From the NCBI GenBank assembly GCA_029259675.1, contig JAJDES010000568.1:1-5394 (forward strand): 5,394 nucleotides of DNA. The letters are read 5' to 3'. The first letter of the stretch is position 1. Each line of letters starts with the position of its first letter. Positions 1 to 5,394 of the stretch are shown in pieces. The translations under genes and the position numbers were made by a program. The notes beneath the pieces were generated by a model, which did not search any database, was not told where the DNA came from, and saw only the letters and a program-made list of their open reading frames with translations. The DNA comes from Planctomycetota bacterium. Lineage in GTDB: Bacteria > Planctomycetota > UBA1135 > GCA-002686595.

Positions 1-1077
1 TCCGAAACCCGCCGGCAGGGCCAGTGGTGGATTGGGCAAGGGGTCGTCCGCTCGCCACAGGCTGGTCGAAAGCGTAATTTCCTCGCCCTCGCGCAGGGGC
101 AATCCCTCGGAACCGCCCACGTCGCTCCATTGGCTGCCCTGGCCTTGTCCGATGCTCGCGATGTTGATGCGTGTGGAGAAAGCCGGCTGGCCGCCGACCA
201 GAATTCGGTATTCGACACTGAGATTTTCACTGTCCGCGTCGGCGCCCAATAATTTGAAAACACTGCGATCCATGCCCACTCGGCAGCGTAGATTCACCGG
301 GCCGATTCCATCTGGAACGCGGAAGCGAATGCGCGCGGGCGGGGGCATGACCAGGGCCCGCATGTCGGCTCCGTCGATGGTGTAATCGGCGGAGGGCGTG
401 ATGACTTCGACCCTTGGAAGGCCGCGCGGGTGGGCATCCAAAGTCTCCCACGGGACTTCATCGGTGAGCAATTCCATGGCTACCTGGGAAACTCGCATGC
501 GCGGCTCCAAGCCGGGGAAAAGCGTGCCGAAGAGCGGGCTGGTACTCAGCAGCAAAACGACGGCGGCCGCGGCAGAAAGTGCACTGCGTTGAAGGCCTGC
601 CCGGCGTTGACGGGCGGAACGCCAGCAAAGCCAAAGCCAAGGTGCGGCGGCAATCGGAATCAGTGCGAAGCTGAGTACGCGTCCGCGCGTGGTGCCGAGT
701 CCAAGCGTGCGGGTTGTATCGGAACTGCTCCAGCCCCCGAGGAAGCGTACGCAAAGGGCTGCGGCGGCCAGCGCGAGGGTCCAACGTGCCAGTGCGCGTA
801 TTCGTCCCGGCTTGAGCGATGACGTGCAAAGCTGAAGCAGCAGGCTGCACGAAAGGGCCAATAGGGTGGCCCTGAGAAGTGCTCCGGGCAGCAGAGCCGA
901 AACCCTTAGTTGCGCAAAGGCGAGCGCCTTGTCGTGGGCAAAGTGATCGAGGCTGAAGGCCAAGCCCGCTCGCAGGCAGCCGAAAAATAGACCCAGCCAA
1001 AGGCCGGTAGCCAGTGTGGCCGAGAGTGTGGAAATCACACTGGAGTGTTTTGCTTGCTGTGGGGGAGGGACCGGCAT
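1..1077 (-). CDS. Polytopic membrane protein with periplasmic beta-rich domain, C-terminus outside window (possibly the front of a sulfatase)
   Basis: This frame is open from an ATG at 1077 to the window edge, giving 359 visible residues and no stop. An in-frame TAG lies 11 codons upstream, and this is the only ATG, GTG or TTG between it and the first membrane helix. I see five hydrophobic segments, at roughly residues 14-35, 60-84, 97-113, 134-152 and 166-187. The loops after helices 2 and 4 are rich in Arg and Lys (KPGRIRALAR; RSARQRRAGLQR). By the positive-inside rule the N-terminus is cytoplasmic and everything after residue 188 is periplasmic. That part (about 190-359) looks beta-rich, with segments such as ARIRFRVPDG, NLRCRVGMDRSVF, SQWSDVGG and a final LALPAGFG. 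From memory this resembles the region preceding the catalytic domain in some membrane-anchored sulfatases of Planctomycetota-type genomes, but no catalytic motif (CxPSR or metal site) lies inside the window, so this is inference. The gene follows the HEAT gene after 142 bases. Only a weak GAG (1084-1086) precedes the ATG. The coding frame is secure; the function is not. Confidence 0.8.
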   Translation of the reverse strand, partial: MPVPPPQQAKHSSVISTLSATLATGLWLGLFFGCLRAGLAFSLDHFAHDKALAFAQLRVSALLPGALLRATLLALSCSLLLQLCTSSLKPGRIRALARWTLALAAAALCVRFLGGWSSSDTTRTLGLGTTRGRVLSFALIPIAAAPWLWLCWRSARQRRAGLQRSALSAAAAVVLLLSTSPLFGTLFPGLEPRMRVSQVAMELLTDEVPWETLDAHPRGLPRVEVITPSADYTIDGADMRALVMPPPARIRFRVPDGIGPVNLRCRVGMDRSVFKLLGADADSENLSVEYRILVGGQPAFSTRINIASIGQGQGSQWSDVGGSEGLPLREGEEITLSTSLWRADDPLPNPPLALPAGFG

Positions 1078-1219
1078 GGCCGGCTCATTCCAACCCTTTT
1101 GGAGCTAGTGCGAAAGGATGGACTTGCCACACAGCCGCTGACCGGTCGAATCCTGCCGGGGTAGCGCGGATGAAGACCGCGGCGACGGCACTAAGGGCGA
1201 GTGCCTTCGCGACGCAAGG
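1078..1219 (-). other. 142-base gap between HEAT gene and membrane protein gene
   Basis: This is the largest gap between genes in the window. I see no convincing -35/-10 pair and no hairpin followed by a T-run, so the two genes may be co-transcribed. The frame of the upstream HEAT gene stays open for 44 codons after its TGA (1220-1222), up to a second TGA at 1085-1087, just 7 bases before the next ATG. That frame has no ATG, GTG or TTG start until GTG about two thirds of the way through, so it is not called as a gene. A short GC-rich inverted repeat (1070-1084) surrounds the downstream start codon. Confidence 0.5.
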
Positions 1220-2611
1220 TCAGGGGCTGACGTAAGAGTTCCAGCTCCAAGCATCCGCGGGCAAATCCTGGCCCGTGATGGTTCGCAGGCAATTCCATGC
1301 GCCTTCGCGCAGGTCGCCGGCGCCGGATAGTAGGGTTCCGGTCAACCCGGGCACGGCCCGCGCGGATCCGATCTGCTCCAGCGTTTTGCAGGCGGTCAAG
1401 GCTGCTTCGGGAGGCAAGTCAACCAGGCTGTAGGCCAGGGCTTCCGCCAACTCCGCTCGATAGACGGGATGCTGATTCAGTTCCTTGAGCGCTTTCAAGG
1501 CTACGCCGGGCTGGTTGTCGGACAAGTTCTTGAGCAGATCCTTGCCCCTGTCGCGCCAAAACTGTTGTTCGCGATTCCACCAGGCCGTCCACTCGGGCGC
1601 GCTGTCGTAGAGCCAGCCACCGGCCATGAAAGTCAGCGAGCGTGCTGCGCTGCGGCCCTCAACGGTTTCCGGATCGATCTGATCGATTAGCGTCTCGACG
1701 GACTGCAAATCCATGAGCTGCGCAAGGTAGTAGCTCGCCAAACGGCGCAAGGAAGAGTCGTTGCTGGCGGCAATCAAGCGCAAGTAAGGGCGCGGATCGG
1801 GGTTGCTGACCCAGGCAAACTCCAGCGCTTTGCGTCCCAGGGCTTTGACGCGCGAATTCGACGGTGCGTCGTTCGAAACGATCTTCAGCAGGGTCGCCAT
1901 GGCGTCTGCGCGGGGCACCTGGGACAGGGCTCCCACGACGATACTGAGGTCGACTTCGCTGAGATCATCGAGGTGCTCATTGAGCGCGCTCAAGGCCTCG
2001 GGTTCCGAGGCCAAGATGTTGGTGATTGCAGCCTCAGCCCACATGCGGTGGTGCTGCGAGTCAAGGATGCGCGAATCCAGCTTCGAGGAAATTTCGAAAA
2101 AGAGCGCAAAGCCCTGGGCGGAGCCCAACTCGCCGATAAGTCGCAAGCGGCTCAGATCCTTCTCTTGATCGGGTTCACTGGGCCGATTTGCTTCGATGAC
2201 CTTCAAGACATCAGCGCCGGGGAATCCATCGATGGCCGCCCGAGCGATGCGCCGCACCTGATCCATTTGTCCGAAGGCGACGGGAATGGTGTCGCCTTCC
2301 TTGGCGCCCTTGCTGAGCGGTTCACCGATGACCCATTCGAGCAATACGGGAATGGCATCGGGACCCAATTCGACCAGGGTTTCCGCGACCTCTGCTTCCT
2401 GTTGCGGGCTTCTTTGCTTGAGCAAGATCTTTTTGATCTTGGCTTCCAGATCAGCTGGACCCACGCGCCGGATTGCCGGATGGGTAGCAGCAGGGGCGGG
2501 TTCGAAGCGGACGACCGCGGGCTCGGCGGAGCCCTGCTGGGCACTGCCAAGCAGGAGTCCGGCCAGGACCGCGCTGCGAAGAGCGACGGAGCAGAAGGTG
2601 CGGTGGCACAT
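1220..2611 (-). CDS. Exported HEAT-repeat-like protein
   Basis: The protein has 463 residues. Its N-terminus is a Sec signal peptide: basic n-region (HR, LR), hydrophobic core SAVLAGLLLG at 13-22, and a likely cut after GSA (residue 29). There is no lipobox Cys, so a soluble periplasmic protein is expected. The rest is nearly all amphipathic alpha-helices in pairs, with HEAT-type signatures at about 76-95 (LVELGPDAIPVLLEWV), 155-172, 222-245, 285-310, 368-395 and 401-425. Two stretches resemble the closing motif of HEAT-type proteins with spaced Trp residues: 325-352 (EWTAWW, FW) and 442-459 (LRTITGQDLP, then W-x-W). Such alpha-solenoids are protein-binding scaffolds with no chemistry of their own. 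The ATG shares one base with the stop of the pilus gene (TAATG) and has no Shine-Dalgarno sequence, so translation is probably coupled. Its place directly behind three pilus-type genes suggests an assembly or envelope role, but the partner is unknown. Cys residues outside the signal: C408 and C441. Confidence 0.87.
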   Translation of the reverse strand: MCHRTFCSVALRSAVLAGLLLGSAQQGSAEPAVVRFEPAPAATHPAIRRVGPADLEAKIKKILLKQRSPQQEAEVAETLVELGPDAIPVLLEWVIGEPLSKGAKEGDTIPVAFGQMDQVRRIARAAIDGFPGADVLKVIEANRPSEPDQEKDLSRLRLIGELGSAQGFALFFEISSKLDSRILDSQHHRMWAEAAITNILASEPEALSALNEHLDDLSEVDLSIVVGALSQVPRADAMATLLKIVSNDAPSNSRVKALGRKALEFAWVSNPDPRPYLRLIAASNDSSLRRLASYYLAQLMDLQSVETLIDQIDPETVEGRSAARSLTFMAGGWLYDSAPEWTAWWNREQQFWRDRGKDLLKNLSDNQPGVALKALKELNQHPVYRAELAEALAYSLVDLPPEAALTACKTLEQIGSARAVPGLTGTLLSGAGDLREGAWNCLRTITGQDLPADAWSWNSYVSP

Positions 2612-2613
2612 TA
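2609..2613 (-). promoter_or_regulatory. TAATG stop/start overlap
   Basis: The TAA ending the large pilus protein and the ATG of the HEAT gene share one base. No ribosome binding site precedes this ATG, so ribosomes finishing the upstream gene probably restart here. This supports the chosen start and a joint transcript. Confidence 0.75.
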
Positions 2614-4065
2614 GGGGATAGGCAATGGGCGCCAGCTGAGGATTTCGTAATGCGGATCGGATTCGGTAATGGACGGCGGCAGGCCGGGCAGCTCCAAATC
2701 CCCTTCTTCGACGCGATCGTCGTACTCTACGGTGAGCTTGGTATGGCTATTGCCGTAATCGCGCTCAATATCCACTTGGTTACCTGCGGTCATGATTCCT
2801 TGTACAAGGACTTCGGCGGACCCGCTGGCGTCGAGATTGCTGTCGTAGAAGTTGTTTTCCGCGTACATGAACGAATGCATGGCTTGCAGCGTTCCGAAGG
2901 TCGGATCACCAAAGTAGATGTTGCCGCTATCGGAAACGCTTTCGTCGCGCATCGCAATGAACGCCGCGCCGTCTTGACTCGGATCTTCGTAGAACAGGTT
3001 GTCCGCAAAGTAAATGTTGCCCTTGACAACAAAGGTGACATTTACGGGCTCACTGTCAGAATTGTAGAACTGAAGTGAGTAGCTACTCTTGTTGTGGATC
3101 CAAAGATTGCCATCGATGTAGAACACTTTCTCGTTGGACTCAGGCCCCGGTTGACCGTTGGTTCCACTCAAAGTGATCTTGTAAGGATTCGAGCCGTCCT
3201 GAGAGCTATCCGAATTGACACTCTCGTAAGGATCTTCCAGGAAGAAGTCGTGCTTGACCGTGCTATTGCATTCGGTCGTGCGATTATCCGGGTTTGCCCT
3301 GAAGATGTGGCCCGGACTCTCTTCCGGAAGCTGATACGCATATCCGCCGGCATTGTCGTAGGTATAGGAAGAACCGGCGATGAACAAGTCCAACACATCG
3401 AAGTCGGCCGTATTTTCGTAGTCCATGGAGGCCAGGTCGGGAATCGGCTGGCTCACATGGGACTCCCCCGACGTTCCGTAGACAATGCCTGCGGCACGCA
3501 CCATTCCGGTGACGCTCGCATCGTCTTCCAAGCTAGCGTCGTTGCCGCTGTACATGTCGCCGGTAAGCACATCCCCTTGGCTACCGACACCGCCCAGCTC
3601 CAGCACGTACGTGTCGTCATCGGAATCGTTGCCGGCGAAGACGGCGTTGCTGAACACGCCTCCGCCCACAGGCGCGGCGACGGCCTCAATGCCGAAGTTT
3701 TCTCCGCGCGAGGAGCCGTAGGCTTCAATGGTGAAGGTGTCGTCTCCATTGTCAGTTACATCGGCCCAGTAGCTGCCGCCCGAGAAGTTGATCATCTCGT
3801 CCGCCGTACCGACGTCGGCCGCTACACCCTCCATCAAATTGGCGATGGCGTGGGCTACAGCGGAGTTGGCATTGGCCGTGGCAATGGAGCGGCTGTGTTC
3901 CGCCCGCCACTCTTCGTGCGTGCGCAACTCCATTGCAAGGAATGCGCCTACCAAGCCAAAGATCATGACCATAGTGGCCAAGGCGGATATGGTCGCCATA
4001 CCCCTTTGATCTTGATGTTGTGATCGGAATTGCCGCTTGAATAGTATCGGTGAGTGATTGCCCAT
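2611..4065 (-). CDS. Large PilX/GspK-like type IV pilus-associated protein with acidic beta-rich body
   Basis: The protein has 484 residues. After a basic leader (residues 1-21) comes RGMATISALATMVMIFGLVG and a single membrane helix to about residue 45, then an amphipathic helix to about 80. This is the layout of PilX N-terminal-type and GspK-type pilus proteins. If cleaved after G22, position +5 is Ser rather than Glu, as tolerated in the GspK/PilX group. Residues 135-200 and 313-430 are built of short beta-prone units with repeated forms (YIDGNLWIHN, VKGNIYFADN, SGNIYFGDP), which suggests a beta-helix or bactofilin-like solenoid. The mature part is strongly acidic: Asp and Glu outnumber Lys and Arg several-fold by eye. 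There is one Cys (C266), so no internal disulfide. At 484 residues it is much longer than the usual PilX (under 200), so an added surface or adhesive domain at the pilus tip is likely. It has its own strong ribosome binding site, 28 bases after the PilW-like gene. Exact function unknown. Confidence 0.87.
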   Translation of the reverse strand: MGNHSPILFKRQFRSQHQDQRGMATISALATMVMIFGLVGAFLAMELRTHEEWRAEHSRSIATANANSAVAHAIANLMEGVAADVGTADEMINFSGGSYWADVTDNGDDTFTIEAYGSSRGENFGIEAVAAPVGGGVFSNAVFAGNDSDDDTYVLELGGVGSQGDVLTGDMYSGNDASLEDDASVTGMVRAAGIVYGTSGESHVSQPIPDLASMDYENTADFDVLDLFIAGSSYTYDNAGGYAYQLPEESPGHIFRANPDNRTTECNSTVKHDFFLEDPYESVNSDSSQDGSNPYKITLSGTNGQPGPESNEKVFYIDGNLWIHNKSSYSLQFYNSDSEPVNVTFVVKGNIYFADNLFYEDPSQDGAAFIAMRDESVSDSGNIYFGDPTFGTLQAMHSFMYAENNFYDSNLDASGSAEVLVQGIMTAGNQVDIERDYGNSHTKLTVEYDDRVEEGDLELPGLPPSITESDPHYEILSWRPLPIP

Positions 4066-4069
4066 AGGG

Positions 4070-4075
4070 CTCCTT
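4070..4075 (-). promoter_or_regulatory. Strong Shine-Dalgarno site for the large pilus protein
   Basis: The minus strand reads GGGGAAGGAG four bases before the ATG at 4065; the core AAGGAG is at 4070-4075. It fixes the start of the 484-residue protein. It is the only strong ribosome binding site in the window, since the two genes with start/stop overlaps have none, so this subunit may be translated independently and at a higher level. Confidence 0.8.
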
Positions 4076-4093
4076 CCCCTGCAAGTCGTCTAA

Positions 4094-4798
4094 CTAATTT
4101 TGAATGCGGATGCTCGTTTCGACCGTCCGCTGAGTGAGTTGCCCCTGAATACTTGCTTGCATTGTCATGCGCAAAGTCAACAACTCACCTTCGAGCACAA
4201 AGCTCAGACCGGCTTCGTCCACCAGGCCGTTTCCATTGTCGTCTGCATCGTTGTCCGTCTCTCCAGCCAAGAAGGGGCTGAGCCCGGTGGCCCAAATGCT
4301 GGTGCGCGCGTCTGCGTCGCCCGGATTCTCAATCCAAACCAAATCGTTTTCGTCCACCAATCCGTCGCCGTCATTGTCGATGCCGTCTGCGGCCTCGGAA
4401 GCGTCGAGTTGCATGGTGAATCGTTCAAGCGGACCAAAGACCGGGACTCCGCCGGCGCTGCCCGTACAGCGCCTGAAGTCCAAGGTCTGACTGCCGAGGG
4501 GGCCGACGGGCGCTGGGGCAAAGGTGCCGGTACCCGAAGATGCCAGGTACGAGGCCATGCGACTGACGATGCGGTGTGAGTTTTGGGCCAGGCTTCCGCG
4601 GCTGTTCTCGTATTGGAAGGCCGAGTTGGATCCGCGCACGGCCATGACCAAGCCACCCACAACGACGCCCAAAATCGCCATGCTGACTGCAAGTTCAAGC
4701 AGTGTGAAACCACCGCGCTTGCGCAGTGACGGCGACGGTGATTCCATGCTGGATGGCGCGGAGGCGAGACGGGCTCGCTGATAATTGAGAAAGCTCAT
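4094..4798 (-). CDS. PilW/GspJ-like minor prepilin with two calcium-type Asp loops
   Basis: The protein has 234 residues. The class III (prepilin) signal is clear: basic RKRGG, then FTLLELAVSMAILGVVVGGL. The prepilin peptidase cut falls after G30, the residue to be methylated is F31, and E35 is the conserved Glu at +5. The membrane helix runs to about 52, followed by the usual amphipathic helix (ENSRGSLAQNSHRIVSRMASYL) typical of PilW/GspJ-type minor pilins; the remainder would be the periplasmic globular head. That head has two Asp-rich loops: residues 138-150 (DGIDNDGDGLVDE) and 182-195 (DNDADDNGNGLVDE), both of DxDxDGxxD type and likely to bind calcium. The start at 4798 overlaps the previous stop as ATGA, which favours it. 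A second ATG at residue 19 would give a more ordinary 12-residue leader and cannot be excluded. Neither start has a clear Shine-Dalgarno sequence. The gene ends with TAG at 4094-4096. Confidence 0.9.
   Translation of the reverse strand: MSFLNYQRARLASAPSSMESPSPSLRKRGGFTLLELAVSMAILGVVVGGLVMAVRGSNSAFQYENSRGSLAQNSHRIVSRMASYLASSGTGTFAPAPVGPLGSQTLDFRRCTGSAGGVPVFGPLERFTMQLDASEAADGIDNDGDGLVDENDLVWIENPGDADARTSIWATGLSPFLAGETDNDADDNGNGLVDEAGLSFVLEGELLTLRMTMQASIQGQLTQRTVETSIRIQN
4795..4798 (-). promoter_or_regulatory. ATGA stop/start overlap
   Basis: The TGA of the PilV-like gene and the ATG of the PilW-like gene overlap by four bases (ATGA on the minus strand), the classic sign of translational coupling. 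It suggests the two minor prepilins are made in fixed proportion. Confidence 0.8.
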
Positions 4799-5394
4799 TG
4801 CACAAGCAAAAGGTCCATGCGCCTGGTCTGCGGACCGGAAGCACCGCGAAAGTCGATTTGGATGCTGATGGGCAGCAGGGCGTAGTCCGATGCGTGATCC
4901 AGGGCGTCCACGCCGGCGGGCTCGCCCAAATTGCGGGGCATGCCGAGCGTTGCGTCCGTGGAATCCTCACGCAAGCTATTCGCGGGAGCGCCTGCGGGCG
5001 GAGTCGGAAAGGCAATGCGACCGGCAAAGCCGTCGGCATCTCCATCCTGTATGTCGAGTCCGGCCACGGCAAAGTTCTGGCCGGGTCCGGTTCCCGCGCC
5101 GCCGGGGTCATCAGCCGCATCGGCGTTGTAGTTGGCGAAGATCGTGCTGAAGTCCTCGGCGCGCAACTGCTCAGCCATTTGGGATAGAGCATCCATGGCG
5201 ATGGCGGTTTGCTCATTGACGCGCGCCAAACGCATGTTGGAAACCATCACCGCCAGCATGCCTCCCAGGGCAACGGTGATTAGGGTCACGGCCACGATCA
5301 CATCAATGAGCGAAAAGCCGCGGCAGCCTTGCTTGCGGGTCGCGTGGAATCGCGAACCAAACTCCGGGCTCCCGAGCGTTTGACGCAGGCCTTG
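4795..5394 (-). CDS. PilV-like minor prepilin, 5' end outside window
   Basis: The frame is open from the window edge and ends at TGA 4795-4797, with 199 visible residues. A GTG at 5301 is not the real start: it lies inside the membrane helix, five residues after the cleavage site. The prepilin motif precedes it (RKQGCRGFSLIDVIVAV, visible residues 20-36), and no ATG, GTG or TTG is found upstream in the window, so the gene begins beyond base 5394. Cleavage is expected after visible G26. The +5 residue (visible 31) is Asp instead of the usual Glu. The helix runs to about visible residue 52, then an amphipathic stretch (NEQTAIAMDALSQMAEQLRA) as in PilV-type minor pilins. The head has an Asp-rich loop, DIQDGDADGFAG (114-125), and a segment LGMPRNLGEPAGVDALDH (150-167). 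It ends RRMDLLLVQ, a beta-strand-like tail. It is coupled to the PilW-like gene. Probable role: minor pilin in assembly initiation or the tip complex of a type IV pilus or secretion pseudopilus. Confidence 0.85.
   Translation of the reverse strand, partial: QGLRQTLGSPEFGSRFHATRKQGCRGFSLIDVIVAVTLITVALGGMLAVMVSNMRLARVNEQTAIAMDALSQMAEQLRAEDFSTIFANYNADAADDPGGAGTGPGQNFAVAGLDIQDGDADGFAGRIAFPTPPAGAPANSLREDSTDATLGMPRNLGEPAGVDALDHASDYALLPISIQIDFRGASGPQTRRMDLLLVQ

Noticed and set aside
430..822. Plus-strand open frames at 32-385 and 430-822
   Set aside because: They lie opposite the membrane protein gene, the second in exact codon register; composition is shadow-like.
458..1000. Minus-strand open frame of 180 codons
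   Set aside because: Rich in Arg, His and Pro and without structure; the adjacent frame on the same strand gives a sensible membrane protein that stays open across the whole stretch to the window edge.
1014..1235. Small plus-strand gene of 73 codons across the gap
   Set aside because: It overlaps two minus-strand genes, has no convincing ribosome binding site, and its sequence is antisense-like.
1973..2614. Plus-strand open frame of 213 codons
   Set aside because: Codon-register antisense shadow of the HEAT gene, with no ribosome binding site and no domain-like sequence.
3094..4023. Plus-strand open frame of 309 codons opposite the large pilus gene, with another at 2650-3078
   Set aside because: It runs in exact codon register opposite the pilus gene. 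Such frames stay open simply because the sense gene avoids the codons TTA, CTA and TCA. The product has no recognisable domain, while the minus-strand frame has a clear pilin-type N-terminus and ribosome binding site.
4100..5187. Plus-strand open frames at 4100-4579 and 4798-5187
   Set aside because: Both are codon-register mirrors of the two prepilin genes, whose prepilin motifs settle the coding strand.
5299..5301. GTG as start of the PilV-like gene
   Set aside because: It would remove the basic leader and the GFSLI cleavage motif, which lie in frame just upstream.

Overview
The window carries a compact, single-direction gene cluster, entirely on the minus strand, read from base 5394 down to base 1. 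It encodes three prepilin-like proteins, an exported HEAT-repeat-like protein and the N-terminal part of a polytopic membrane protein. DNA is moderately GC-rich. The prepilins use type IV pilus/type II secretion (T4P/T2SS) leader peptides, and two of them contain Asp-rich DxDxDG loops. A Sec-type signal peptide and a polytopic protein with a large periplasmic domain suggest a Gram-negative, two-membrane bacterium. The prepilin style, Asp-rich loops, the W-x-x-W HEAT ending and the possible sulfatase are together most reminiscent of Planctomycetota (or Myxococcota-like genomes). That placement is an impression from family style, not a proven assignment.

Layout in transcription order. (1) 5394-4795: PilV-like minor prepilin, 5' end outside the window, motif GFSLID. 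(2) 4798-4094: PilW/GspJ-like minor prepilin, motif GFTLLE, with two Asp-rich calcium-type loops; it overlaps gene 1 by ATGA. (3) 4065-2611: large PilX/GspK-like pilus protein with an N-terminal membrane helix and a long acidic beta-rich body; the only gene with a strong ribosome binding site. (4) 2611-1220: exported HEAT-repeat-like protein, overlapping gene 3 by one base (TAATG). (5) 1077-<1: a five-helix membrane protein with a periplasmic beta-rich region, running off the window end. It is easy to miss because neither its stop nor the rest of its C-terminus lies in the window.

Genes 1 to 4 are tightly coupled and very probably form one transcription unit. The prepilins resemble a minor-pilin cassette of the kind that primes pilus assembly and decorates the tip (PilV-PilW-PilX order, as in T4P clusters). 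The large third protein would be the tip or adhesive subunit. The HEAT protein would be an exported protein-interaction partner. Gene 5 follows after 142 bases and may belong to the same unit or begin an unrelated function. Prepilin peptidase, assembly ATPase, secretin and PilY1 are not in the window. No RNA gene, mobile element, CRISPR array or clear factor-independent terminator was seen. The long plus-strand open frames are mirror images of the real genes.
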